Shown here: positions 1 through 6,731 of the stretch, piece after piece
How the letters are laid out: the number at the start of each line of letters is the position of its first letter
How positions within the stretch are numbered: the first letter of the stretch is position 1
Source of the DNA: Candidatus Cloacimonadota bacterium
GTDB lineage: Bacteria > Cloacimonadota > Cloacimonadia > Cloacimonadales > JAIOQZ01
Reading direction: 5' to 3'
Length of the DNA stretch: 10,750 bases
NCBI GenBank assembly: GCA_021106755.1
Contig: JAIOTM010000156.1
Span: forward strand, 1-10,750
Position numbers and translations under genes: made by a program
Notes under the pieces: generated by a model
Database searches by the model: none
The model's input: the letters and a program-made list of their open reading frames with translations, nothing else
Told to the model about the DNA's origin: nothing

Positions 1-219
1 CCCTTTGGCGTTGTTGTAAACAGATTTGGCATCGGTGATGAAAACGTTCAACTTTATTGTAAAGAAGAGAACATTCCGATTATTGCCCAAATTCCTAATA
101 GCCGAAAAATAGCGGAGTTATATTCCGAGGGAAAGCTACTTAATCTACCAGAATTCCGTGAACAACTCCGAAAAGTGGCTGATTTCATTTCTCTGAAAAA
201 AAAGGAGTTTGGGTTATGA
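1..219 (+). CDS. MinD-superfamily P-loop ATPase, C-terminal 72 residues (5' end outside window)
   Basis: The reading frame is open from base 1 and ends at TGA 217-219. The protein tail contains VVVNRFGIGDENVQLYC and then IPIIAQIPNSRKIAELYSEG, the usual end of MinD/Mrp-type ATPases that carry a ferredoxin insert: a beta strand with the Asn that recognises the nucleotide base, then 'IPIIAQIP' and a short amphipathic helix. The Walker A motif and any [4Fe-4S] cysteines would lie upstream and cannot be seen. The stop overlaps the ATG of the next ATPase by four bases (ATGA), so the two are probably translationally coupled. Paired MinD ATPases of this kind occur next to NifX/ORP-type proteins, as here. 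The family is clear; the partner or substrate is unknown. Confidence 0.88.
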   Translation, partial: PFGVVVNRFGIGDENVQLYCKEENIPIIAQIPNSRKIAELYSEGKLLNLPEFREQLRKVADFISLKKKEFGL

Positions 220-1094
220 AAGAAATCGTAATAATTTCGGGAAAAGGTGGAACTGGAAAAACTTCAATAACAGCTTCGTTTTCAGTACTCGGAGAAAAAG
301 AACTAATCGTTGTGGATTGTGACGTAGATGCTGCTGATATGCACCTTTTGTTACAACCGGATTTTGAGATATCGGAAGATTTTTACAGCGGACAGTTAGC
401 TGTTATTAATCAGCTAAAATGTACAAAATGCGGAATTTGCCAGCAGATATGCAGGTTTGACGCTATTCCAATTATTGAAAGCAATTACATAGTGACAGAC
501 TTAGATTGTGAAGGTTGCGGATATTGTGCTCTCAAATGCCCTGTCGAAGCTATCTCAATGGTTGACCAGAACGTTGGAAAATGGTTTATCTCCAAAATAA
601 AAACCGGCACGAGAATGGTTCATGCCCGACTCGGTATAGGAGCAGAGAATTCCGGTAAGCTCGTCGCGAAAGTAAAAAACGAAGCAAGACGAATTGCCAT
701 AGAAGAAGGAAAAGAACTGATAATCATAGATGGTTCACCCGGAATAGGTTGCCCGGTAGTGTCATCTCTTTCGGGAGCAAATTATGTTGTTCTCGTTACC
801 GAACCTTCTGTTTCAGGGATTCACGATTTAAAAAGAGTTTTTGAACTTGTCAAAAAGTTTGGCATCAAAGCAGGTTGTATCATCAACAAAGCAGATATAA
901 ATACTCATAAGGCAGATGAGATTAAGCAATTCCTCGAAGTTGAAGGAGTAGATTTGCTTGCTCAAATCCCCTTTAATGATAACTTTACCAAGGCAATGAC
1001 ACAGGGACAGACAATCGTGGAATTCGATAACTCATCGATTTCGAGTGCTTTGGAAGAAAGCTGGGAAAAGATAAAAACCATAATCACAAGATAA
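216..1094 (+). CDS. MinD-superfamily ATPase with inserted 2x[4Fe-4S] ferredoxin domain (ORP-cluster type)
   Basis: The 292-residue protein starts with a deviant Walker A motif, GKGGTGKT (residues 9-16), followed by the switch-like VDCDVDAAD (33-41). A bacterial ferredoxin domain is inserted at about 60-115: Cys69, 72, 75 and 79 (CxxCxxCxxxC) and Cys98, 101, 104 and 108 can ligate two [4Fe-4S] clusters. The second half has IIIDGSPGIGCP (169-180) and the base-recognition strand ending in NKAD (224-227). The ATG is preceded by GGAG (204-207) at good spacing and overlaps the previous stop. This architecture, duplicated and beside a NifX-domain gene, matches the ATPase pair of the Desulfovibrio 'orange protein' (ORP) complex. 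Likely role: ATP-dependent handling of an Fe-S or mixed-metal cofactor, or redox-linked positioning, in the cytoplasm. The true client is not known. Confidence 0.93.
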   Translation: MKEIVIISGKGGTGKTSITASFSVLGEKELIVVDCDVDAADMHLLLQPDFEISEDFYSGQLAVINQLKCTKCGICQQICRFDAIPIIESNYIVTDLDCEGCGYCALKCPVEAISMVDQNVGKWFISKIKTGTRMVHARLGIGAENSGKLVAKVKNEARRIAIEEGKELIIIDGSPGIGCPVVSSLSGANYVVLVTEPSVSGIHDLKRVFELVKKFGIKAGCIINKADINTHKADEIKQFLEVEGVDLLAQIPFNDNFTKAMTQGQTIVEFDNSSISSALEESWEKIKTIITR

Positions 1095-1107
1095 ATCTGG
1101 AGGAACA

Positions 1108-1446
1108 ATGATAATCGTATTTACAGCAAAAGGAACAGATTGGGATTCACCCATGGACCCAAGATTTGGCAGAACAGAGTATTTCTTCATCTATGATGAA
1201 GAAAAAGAAAGCGTGGAAACTTTTGATAACAGAGCGATAGCAAACGAATCACATGGAGCTGGTCCTAAGACTGTTCAAAAAATGGCTAAGTATAAAGCTG
1301 ATATTTTAATTACTGGTAATGGTCCGGGTGGAAACGCCGCGTCAGTTGTAAGGCAAGTTGGGACTAAAGTGTTTGTTGGTGCGGGTAATATGACCGTTAA
1401 AGAAGCTTACGAAGCTTACAAAAACAACCAACTCAGAGAGTTTTAG
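1108..1446 (+). CDS. NifX/NifB-domain dinitrogenase iron-molybdenum cofactor biosynthesis family protein (ORP-like)
   Basis: A 112-residue single-domain protein. It shows the family layout: N-terminal strand IIVFTAKG, then DPRFGR near residues 18-23, the strand YFFIYDEE, a central 'HGAGPKTVQKMAKYKADILITGNGPGGNA' region (described here by its key residues His50, Gly51, Gly53 and the GNGPGGNA loop), and the C-terminal VGAGNMTVKEAYEAYKNNQL. It has a strong Shine-Dalgarno GGAGG at 1099-1103. The family binds metal clusters or cofactors; the founding nif members carry FeMo-co precursors, while short stand-alone members such as Desulfovibrio ORP bind a Mo-Cu-S cluster. No nitrogenase genes are visible here, so a nif role is not indicated. 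Its place between ferredoxin-MinD ATPases and an MBL protein supports an ORP-like assignment. Whether it binds a metal is inference. Confidence 0.9.
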   Translation: MIIVFTAKGTDWDSPMDPRFGRTEYFFIYDEEKESVETFDNRAIANESHGAGPKTVQKMAKYKADILITGNGPGGNAASVVRQVGTKVFVGAGNMTVKEAYEAYKNNQLREF

Positions 1447-1450
1447 TCGA

Positions 1451-2092
1451 TTGAGAATTTCTATAATCTATGATAATACCACAACAGATAAAGAACTGAT
1501 TGCCGATTGGGGATTTTCCTGCCTTGTTGAATTCAGGGACAGAAAGCTCCTGTTCGACACTGGTGGAAATGGCAAAATTCTTCTGGATAATATGCGAAAA
1601 ATGAAGATAAATCCAGCAGATATTGACGATGTTGTCATTTCTCATCCCGATTTTGATCATATCGGTGGATTATCCGCGTTCCTCAATAAAAACAGCACAG
1701 CAAAAATTCATGTTCCAATCTCCTTCAAGGGAATAAAATATCCAAACAGCGTTATAGGTTATAGCTCTATGACACAAATCTATGCAAATGTCTTTCTGAG
1801 CGGAGAGATGATGAATCGTGAGCAATCTCTCGCGATACGATTAGAAAAAGGTATCGTAATTGTTGTTGGTTGCTCTCATCCGGGATTAGGCAATATCATT
1901 AAAGAGTTTGCGACAATTGACAGAATCTATGCGGTTGTGGGTGGATTTCATGGATTTGATGAGTTTTCCGTGTTAAATGAGATTGATAGTATATGCGCTA
2001 CTCATTGCACAGTCAACAAAAGCAGGATACAAGAGTTGTTTCCAAAGCAATTCATTGAAGGCGGAGTAGGTAAAATCATTGAGTATAAATAG
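1451..2092 (+). CDS. Metallo-beta-lactamase-fold metallo-hydrolase with altered HxHxDH motif
   Basis: A 213-residue MBL-fold protein with TTG start (1451) four bases after the NifX-family stop. The TTG start is chosen because the fold's first strand (MRISIIYDN) begins there; the only SD-like sequence is a weak AGAG near 1435-1440. It has the LLFDTGG strand-turn (33-39), the metal motif ISHPDFDHIGG (63-73), the second site VGCSHPGLGNI (139-149, His143) and the third GGFHGFD (164-170, His167). The canonical HxHxDH reads His65-Pro-Asp67-Phe-Asp69-His70, so the second His is Asp. The GCSHPG and GGFH signatures place it near the group annotated as 7,8-dihydropterin-6-methyl-4-(ribofuranosyl)aminobenzene-5'-phosphate synthase-like proteins, but its substrate cannot be told. 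Genes of this family recur next to MinD/NifX clusters, so it is probably part of the same operon. Confidence 0.88.
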   Translation: MRISIIYDNTTTDKELIADWGFSCLVEFRDRKLLFDTGGNGKILLDNMRKMKINPADIDDVVISHPDFDHIGGLSAFLNKNSTAKIHVPISFKGIKYPNSVIGYSSMTQIYANVFLSGEMMNREQSLAIRLEKGIVIVVGCSHPGLGNIIKEFATIDRIYAVVGGFHGFDEFSVLNEIDSICATHCTVNKSRIQELFPKQFIEGGVGKIIEYK

Positions 2093-2161
2093 CTGTTGCC
2101 CGCTAAATTGTGTTTATCACGGTTCTCCTGTCGAGCCAGACATCATTTTAAGAGTATCATA

Positions 2162-3406
2162 ATGCTTGACCAAAGTAACAAGAGTCAGCAGAAAGAAAAT
2201 ATGGATAAGAATAATAAATTTCAGACTGGTAATGTACTTACGCTTTCTATAGCACATTTGTTTCATGATATTTACACATCATTTCTCGCTCCCATACTCC
2301 CATTATTAATAGAGAAATTGGGAATATCATTAACAATGGCGGGTTTGCTGGATGTTATCAGGAAAGCTCCTTCAATGTTGAATCCGTTTGTTGGACTACT
2401 CGCGGATAAAATGTGTGTCAGATATTTCGTGATTCTCTCTCCCGGCATAACAGCAATTACTATGAGTCTGCTTGGGATTGTGCCCAATTATCTTACTCTC
2501 GCTATTCTTCTCTTTGTAGCTGGTATAAGCACAACATTATTTCATGTTCCCGCCCCGGTTATGACAAGAAAAGTTTCCGGCAAGATGGTTGGCAGAGGAA
2601 TGAGCTTTCTTATGTTAGGCGGTGAGCTTGCCAGAACTTTAGGACCACTCTTGATTACTGCCGCAGTCTCATGGTGGGGATTAGAAAAATCATACAGAGT
2701 AATGCCTCTTGGAATCGTGGCATCCATAGTTCTATATTTCAGATTGAGAAATATCCGTATCAGCGATGATTTTCAAAAGAAAAAAAAAGAGTTTGGAGCA
2801 AGAGAAACATTTATGAAGCTGCTCCCTTTTTTCACTATTCTCGCTGGCTTTACAATCTTCAGGTCGATGATAAAGCTTGCGTTAACGTTATATCTGCCTA
2901 CATATCTTACAATGAAAGGACAATCCCTATGGCTGGCTGGAATCTCATTATCGATATTACAGTTCAGTGGTGCGGGAGGAGCGTTTATCGCAGGACCGCT
3001 TTCGGATAAAATTGGAAGAAAAAAGACTCTCATAATTGCGTCAATTGCTATGCCAATACTTATGTTCCTGTTTCTTATCTCTAACAATGTCTTCATGATT
3101 CCGTTGTTAGTGCTACTTGGTATATTTACTATTTCAACCACACCTGTTGTTTTAGCTCTGGTTCAGGAAACAGATACTGAGCATCCTGCCTTTGTAAATG
3201 GTATTTACATGACCATCGGATTTGGAGTCAGCTCCTTAATGGTGCTGCTAATTGGCTTTTTAAGCGATAAAATAGGAATGGAAAAAACATTTATGATATG
3301 TACTTTTGCTTCGACCGGAGCAATCCCGTTTATTCTGATGCTTAAAGAAAAGCATAACACAATAGCATCGGTCAAAAAAATCACTCCGAAGAAAGAAATA
3401 GAATAA
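2162..3406 (+). CDS. MFS transporter, fosmidomycin-resistance (Fsr)-like family
   Basis: From the chosen ATG at 2162 the protein is 414 residues, strongly hydrophobic, and fits 12 transmembrane helices split by a basic loop (about 200-217, with KKKK). The first helix contains LSIAHLFHDIYTSFLAPILP, typical of Fsr-type major facilitator proteins. MFS motif A variants are visible as GLLADKMCVR (78-87) and GPLSDKIGRKK (278-288), and GGELARTLGPL (153-163) matches the Fsr-family helix 5 region. The frame is open back to a TTG at 2096, but those 22 residues are polar, cysteine- and arginine-rich and unlike the family. ATG 2162 has AAGAG at 2150-2154; a further ATG at 2201 is also possible. It probably exports a small toxic compound at the inner membrane. 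It lies 69 bases after the MBL gene, on the same strand, so it may share its transcript. The substrate is unknown. Confidence 0.88.
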   Translation: MLDQSNKSQQKENMDKNNKFQTGNVLTLSIAHLFHDIYTSFLAPILPLLIEKLGISLTMAGLLDVIRKAPSMLNPFVGLLADKMCVRYFVILSPGITAITMSLLGIVPNYLTLAILLFVAGISTTLFHVPAPVMTRKVSGKMVGRGMSFLMLGGELARTLGPLLITAAVSWWGLEKSYRVMPLGIVASIVLYFRLRNIRISDDFQKKKKEFGARETFMKLLPFFTILAGFTIFRSMIKLALTLYLPTYLTMKGQSLWLAGISLSILQFSGAGGAFIAGPLSDKIGRKKTLIIASIAMPILMFLFLISNNVFMIPLLVLLGIFTISTTPVVLALVQETDTEHPAFVNGIYMTIGFGVSSLMVLLIGFLSDKIGMEKTFMICTFASTGAIPFILMLKEKHNTIASVKKITPKKEIE

Positions 3407-3408
3407 TA

Positions 3409-3436
3409 GAGTCGTTGTCCTTCGTTTTTACGACTC
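3409..3436 (+). other. Small hairpin between MFS and response-regulator genes
   Basis: GAGTCGT (3409-3415) and ACGACTC (3430-3436) form a perfect 7-base inverted repeat around a 14-base, T-rich loop, starting three bases after the MFS stop. It could be a weak transcript end for the MFS gene, but no T-run follows the 3' arm (AAAATCC follows), so it is not a standard Rho-independent terminator. The 3' arm shares the 9-mer TTACGACTC with the hutI leader at 8112-8120. Confidence 0.45.
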
Positions 3437-3458
3437 AAAATCCTTCCAAAAAAATCAT

Positions 3459-3490
3459 TTGACACATCAAGGATGGCACATCTCATTAAT
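3459..3490 (+). promoter_or_regulatory. Possible promoter elements upstream of the response regulator (weak)
   Basis: A perfect consensus -35 hexamer TTGACA lies at 3459-3464. The best -10-like hexamer, ATTAAT (3485-3490), is 20 bases away, longer than the usual 16-18, so this is only a candidate. Two CACATC copies (3463-3468 and 3477-3482), 14 bases apart, overlap the spacer and might be a binding site. The 107-base gap and the new Shine-Dalgarno make a promoter here plausible. Confidence 0.25.
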
Positions 3491-3513
3491 CACAAACACA
3501 CTATGGAGTTGTT

Positions 3514-4191
3514 TTGAAAAAACAGATTTTCATCTTAGATGATGAGCAGGATATTCTTGAACTTGTAGCTTTACATTTAAGCAAATCAGGATTTGATCCG
3601 GTAAGTTTCAGTCATGTAGCAGATTTCTGGAAAGCACTTGAAACCACTATTCCCAATCTGATAATTCTTGATCTGATGTTGCCAGATACAGATGGAATGG
3701 AGATTTGCAAGAAGATTAGAAAGCAATCTGAATCAATCCCAATTATTATGCTTACAGCCAAAGACGATGAAATGGAGAAAATACTCGGTCTGGAACTCGG
3801 AGCAGATGACTACATAACCAAGCCTTTTTCACCGAGAGAATTAGTTGCCCGCGTAAAAGCGGTACTCCGTCGAAGCTCTATCGTAAATGCTGTAGAGAAT
3901 ATTGGAATATCGGATTTATTGCGAATGGATATTAATACCTATGAAGTGTGGGTAAAAGAACGAAAGATTGAACTGACTTCAACAGAGTTCAAGTTATTGA
4001 AACTGTTTATCGAAAAACAAGGCTGGGTTTTCAGTCGCGAGAAAATACTTGATTACCTATGGGGAAAAGAGAAAGCTGTGATTGACCGGACTGTTGATGT
4101 TCATGTAAAAAATCTGCGGGAAAAGCTTGGTGAAGCTGGCAAGCTTATCAAAAATGTTCGAGGAGTAGGCTACAAATTGGAAATAACCTGA
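3514..4191 (+). CDS. OmpR/PhoB-family DNA-binding response regulator
   Basis: A 225-residue protein with a receiver domain (about 1-118) and a winged-helix output domain (about 130-225). Receiver signature residues are all present: acidic pair Asp9-Asp10, phospho-acceptor Asp53 in ILDLMLPDTDGME, Thr81 in MLTAKDD, and Lys103 in ITKPFSPRELVARV. The output domain has LTSTEFKLLKLFIEKQGWVF and the recognition helix DRTVDVHVKNLREKLG, ending with the wing VRGVGYKL, as in PhoB/OmpR. Translation starts at TTG 3514, fixed by the conserved KKQIFILDDE start and by GGAG at 3505-3508, 5 bases upstream. It is expected to be phosphorylated by the kinase encoded 6 bases downstream and to bind promoters as a dimer. 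Target genes are not visible; autoregulation is likely from family habit. Confidence 0.95.
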   Translation: MKKQIFILDDEQDILELVALHLSKSGFDPVSFSHVADFWKALETTIPNLIILDLMLPDTDGMEICKKIRKQSESIPIIMLTAKDDEMEKILGLELGADDYITKPFSPRELVARVKAVLRRSSIVNAVENIGISDLLRMDINTYEVWVKERKIELTSTEFKLLKLFIEKQGWVFSREKILDYLWGKEKAVIDRTVDVHVKNLREKLGEAGKLIKNVRGVGYKLEIT

Positions 4192-4197
4192 TTAGCT

Positions 4198-5937
4198 ATG
4201 AAAAACAAAATATTCATCAAGATATTCAGCGGCTATGTAATTACTATCGTTATATTCGCGATTCTATATATGTTTTTTTCTTTTCGTATCATCACAGAAA
4301 ATTATCAGCAGAACATACAAGAGCAACTTAAAAATACAGCTTATCTACTGGAAGAAAGAGTTACTCCTTTCTGGCAAACTAAAAACTACACGAAATTAGA
4401 CTCCCTGTTAGAGGACTTATCGCTAAAAGCTAACGCGCGGATTACCATTATCTTATCTGACGGCAAAGTTGTCGCTGATTCGGACAAAAACCCAACGGAA
4501 ATGAACAATCATATAAGCAGAGCTGAAATCGCGAAAGCATTAGATGGAGAGATAGGTGTTTCGGTTCGCTACAGTAATACAATGAATCAGAAAATGTTCT
4601 ATCTCGCAATTCCTGTTTCGCACGAAGAAAAATTTCTGGGAGTTCTCAGAGTAAGTATGTATATGAACTGGCTTGAAGCAGTTCTGATAAGCTTGCAAAA
4701 GGAAATTGTAAAGATTTCACTGTTTATTTTTGCAATCACTCTTATTGTAGCCTTTATTTTAGCTCAAAGTATGTCACGTCCGATTCAGGTTTTAGCGGTA
4801 GCCACCCGCAAGGTCGCGAAAGGCGACTATGATACAAAAGTCTATCTGAGAAGAAATGACGAGATAAAAGATGTTGCTGACAGCTTCAATATTATGGTGG
4901 ATTCACTTAATAAGACAATGAGTGATTTGCGTCATCAAAAAGAAATTCTGAACGCCACAATTACTTTTATGCGTGAAGGATTATGTATTATCAGAAAAGA
5001 TGGAATAATTCTGAAGAGTAATCAACGCTTTCAAAAATTATTTCCAGCCAATAGCGATAACAACATGCACTATTGGGAAGTAATTCGAGATAAACAACTT
5101 AGTGATAGTATTGAAAAAGGCATTTCTGAGCAATCAGATAGTAAATTCAAAATCAGTATTGCCGACGCGTTTTATTTATGCTCAACTTCTTTTTTACCCA
5201 ATTTTGGACACACTGTTATAGTTTTTCATGATATTAGCGAAATGGAGAAGCTTGCCCAAATGAAAAAAGAGCTTATGCTGAATGTCTCGCATGAATTGAA
5301 AACACCGCTCACGGCAATAAAAGGCTTTGTCGAAACTCTGCAATACGAAACACTTAAGCCTGAGCAGAAACACTACTTAGACATTATTGAGCGAAACACA
5401 AACAGACTCGTGAATATCGTCAATGATTTGCTCCTTCTCGCGGCAGTTGAACAAGAGACGAAAATTGATTTCAAATTATCCAATCTGCAGAAAATGTGTC
5501 AAAATGTTGCAACTTTGTTCGCAGACAGACTTGCCGATAAGAATATAACTTTTACTGTTTCAGTTGATGAAAATCTTCCAGATGTTTACTTAGATGACTT
5601 TCGCATTGAGCAGATACTGACTAACCTACTGCAAAATGGCTACCAATATACTGATGATGGGCAGATTGATCTGAAATGCTACCAAACAACCGAAAGCATT
5701 GTTTTTTCTGTATCTGATACTGGCACGGGAATTCCTGAAGAAAGCATTCCTCATTTGTTTGAACGTTTTTATGTTGTAGATAAATCTCGCTCCAAAAAGT
5801 ATGGTGGAACAGGTTTAGGGCTTAGTATTGTAAAACATATTGTGTTAAAGCATAGTGGTTCAATACATGTAGATAGCCAAGTAGGAAAGGGAACCGAAAT
5901 ATCGGTCTATATCCCTAAGAAACTTGAACATGATTGA
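4198..5937 (+). CDS. PhoR/WalK-like sensor histidine kinase (TM-extracytoplasmic-TM-HAMP-PAS-HisKA-HATPase)
   Basis: A 579-residue membrane kinase. TM1 spans about residues 8-29, followed by an extracytoplasmic sensor domain (about 30-165, with IILSDGKVVADSDKNP resembling the single-Cache/PhoR type) and TM2 (about 171-191). Next come a HAMP domain (about 190-243, SRPIQVLAVATRKVAKGDYD), a PAS-like segment (about 248-345), the dimerisation/phosphotransfer helix with His365 in NVSHELKTPLTAIKGF, and the ATPase domain: N-box QILTNLLQN (Asn480), G1 DTGTGIP (507-513), F-box LFERFY (520-525) and G2 GGTGLGL (536-542). All catalytic boxes look intact. The ATG is 6 bases after the response-regulator stop with no strong Shine-Dalgarno, which suggests translational coupling. 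Its 3' end overlaps the sigma-factor gene by eight bases. The ligand sensed is unknown. Confidence 0.95.
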   Translation: MKNKIFIKIFSGYVITIVIFAILYMFFSFRIITENYQQNIQEQLKNTAYLLEERVTPFWQTKNYTKLDSLLEDLSLKANARITIILSDGKVVADSDKNPTEMNNHISRAEIAKALDGEIGVSVRYSNTMNQKMFYLAIPVSHEEKFLGVLRVSMYMNWLEAVLISLQKEIVKISLFIFAITLIVAFILAQSMSRPIQVLAVATRKVAKGDYDTKVYLRRNDEIKDVADSFNIMVDSLNKTMSDLRHQKEILNATITFMREGLCIIRKDGIILKSNQRFQKLFPANSDNNMHYWEVIRDKQLSDSIEKGISEQSDSKFKISIADAFYLCSTSFLPNFGHTVIVFHDISEMEKLAQMKKELMLNVSHELKTPLTAIKGFVETLQYETLKPEQKHYLDIIERNTNRLVNIVNDLLLLAAVEQETKIDFKLSNLQKMCQNVATLFADRLADKNITFTVSVDENLPDVYLDDFRIEQILTNLLQNGYQYTDDGQIDLKCYQTTESIVFSVSDTGTGIPEESIPHLFERFYVVDKSRSKKYGGTGLGLSIVKHIVLKHSGSIHVDSQVGKGTEISVYIPKKLEHD

Positions 5938-6436
5938 TACTTCTATTGACAGCAAGATAATGGCAATTGTTCATTCTGTTGCCCGCAGGTATGCAAAATA
6001 CTGTGACTCTTATGATGATTTGGTTCAGGAAGGATTACTGGGAGTTCTCGAAGCAAAGTCAAGGTTTCAATCTGATAAAGGTACTCAGTTTTCCACCTAT
6101 GCAATGTTCTGGATAAAAAAACGAATTTTAGCCTATTTGAAGCTTGAAACAACTTTCTCTAATTCTACTACTGAACTGAATACAGATTTACTCGCGGATG
6201 AGGAAATTCCTGAAAATGAACCTGTCGAGCATCTATCAATTTCAGACTTTCCAGAAAATATGACTGGCGAAGAAATTACAATACTCAAATACATGTACGA
6301 GAAGAATATGACACTTTCGGATATTGCCCGAAAAATGAATCAACGCCGCGAGAAAATCAGGCAGAAGTATAAGAAAGCTATGAGGAAATTAAGGTTTTAT
6401 TATGAAGAAGATGGAACTGACAAAATTTTTGATTAA
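5930..6436 (+). CDS. Small sigma-70-family RNA polymerase sigma factor
   Basis: 168 residues from the ATG at 5930, with an alternative in-frame TTG two codons earlier. Region 2 occupies about 8-72: DSYDDLVQEGLLGVLEAK and DKGTQFSTYAMFWIKKRI, the core-binding and -10 recognition stretch. Region 3 is nearly absent, replaced by an acidic linker (about 78-110). Region 4 (about 111-156) has LSDIARKMNQRREKIRQKY and AMRKLR, the -35-binding helix-turn-helix; the RREKIRQ core is typical of sigma 4.2. Both promoter-contacting regions are present, so it should be a functional alternative sigma factor and not an anti-sigma or a broken gene. It overlaps the kinase stop (5935-5937) by eight bases, so its translation is probably coupled. 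No anti-sigma gene follows. Its regulon is unknown; control by the adjacent two-component pair is inference. Confidence 0.88.
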   Translation: MIDTSIDSKIMAIVHSVARRYAKYCDSYDDLVQEGLLGVLEAKSRFQSDKGTQFSTYAMFWIKKRILAYLKLETTFSNSTTELNTDLLADEEIPENEPVEHLSISDFPENMTGEEITILKYMYEKNMTLSDIARKMNQRREKIRQKYKKAMRKLRFYYEEDGTDKIFD

Positions 6437-6520
6437 TAGAGAAAATTACAAAGAAAAGAAAAATGTAATAACTTAATAAGTGAATGTGTTAGTGAACATG
6501 TTAAATAGGACTCGCTGAAC

Positions 6521-6589
6521 TGCCCCCATCCTCAAATCCAATCTAAGCCCCCCGGGTCGATTACGACCTCCCTCCTTATCATGGGGGTA
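6521..6589. repeat. Nested inverted repeat: 9-base outer stem around an inner hairpin
   Basis: TGCCCCCAT (6521-6529) is complementary to ATGGGGGTA (6581-6589), eight Watson-Crick pairs plus one G-U as + strand RNA. Inside lies a 5-base hairpin, GGTCG (6555-6559), loop ATTA, CGACC (6564-6568), preceded by CCCCCC (6548-6553), which could compete for the same G-run. The compact C/G-rich block in AT-rich flanks suggests either a structured transcript end shared by the two convergent genes or a dispersed non-coding repeat. Pairing was found by eye only. Confidence 0.5.
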
Positions 6590-6596
6590 TAAGACT

Positions 6597-6608
6597 GTGT
6601 TGCAACAC
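6597..6608. promoter_or_regulatory. Perfect 12-base palindrome, possible protein-binding site
   Basis: GTGTTGCAACAC reads the same on both strands. It has no loop, so a dimeric DNA-binding protein is a better guess than an RNA hairpin. It lies beyond the 3' ends of both convergent genes, an unusual place for an operator, so function is uncertain. Confidence 0.3.
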
Positions 6609-6731
6609 TTTACGCTTGATAATGACTTGTTTCAAAGTACCTCTTTAATATACCTATTCTTTGATAGTGGTTTTGTATAAAGTTACAAACCTTTGATGAA
6701 AAGGCTCTCTAATGAGTTTAAAATACTAATC

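Larger units (their letters stand above)
6437..6731. other. Convergent intergenic region with inverted repeats, no gene seen
   Basis: This 295-base stretch separates the + strand sigma gene from the - strand hutI gene. I see no supported coding frame and no tRNA or classic riboswitch. The first 80 bases are A-rich (6437-6520) and include the palindrome AACATGTT (6495-6502). The middle (6521-6608) is C/G-rich and holds nested inverted repeats and a 12-base palindrome, listed separately. The last part (6610-6731) is AT-rich with one weak 5-base hairpin (6690-6704). No hairpin followed by a T-run is visible for either gene, so termination may be Rho-dependent or use the central structure. Confidence 0.6.

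Noticed and set aside
1402..1419. Perfect tandem 9-mer GAAGCTTAC twice, in the NifX-family gene
   Set aside because: It encodes EAYEAY in a helix where the family normally has a similar repeating pattern and length, so it looks like coincidence of codon choice, not an expansion.
1108..1446. Nitrogenase cofactor gene indicating nitrogen fixation
   Set aside because: Short stand-alone NifX-domain proteins are common outside nif clusters, and no nifH, D, K, E, N or B gene is present here.
2096..2161. In-frame upstream TTG start that would add 22 residues to the MFS protein
   Set aside because: The added residues are polar and rich in Cys and Arg, unlike MFS N-termini, and there is no Shine-Dalgarno. 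ATG 2162 has AAGAG at suitable spacing.
6521..6608. tRNA, riboswitch or CRISPR repeat in the convergent gap
   Set aside because: No cloverleaf, no known riboswitch core and no regularly spaced direct repeats are visible.
6600..6625. Promoter-like TTGCAA and GATAAT on the + strand
   Set aside because: Only 12 bases separate them and no + strand gene follows; the next gene is convergent.
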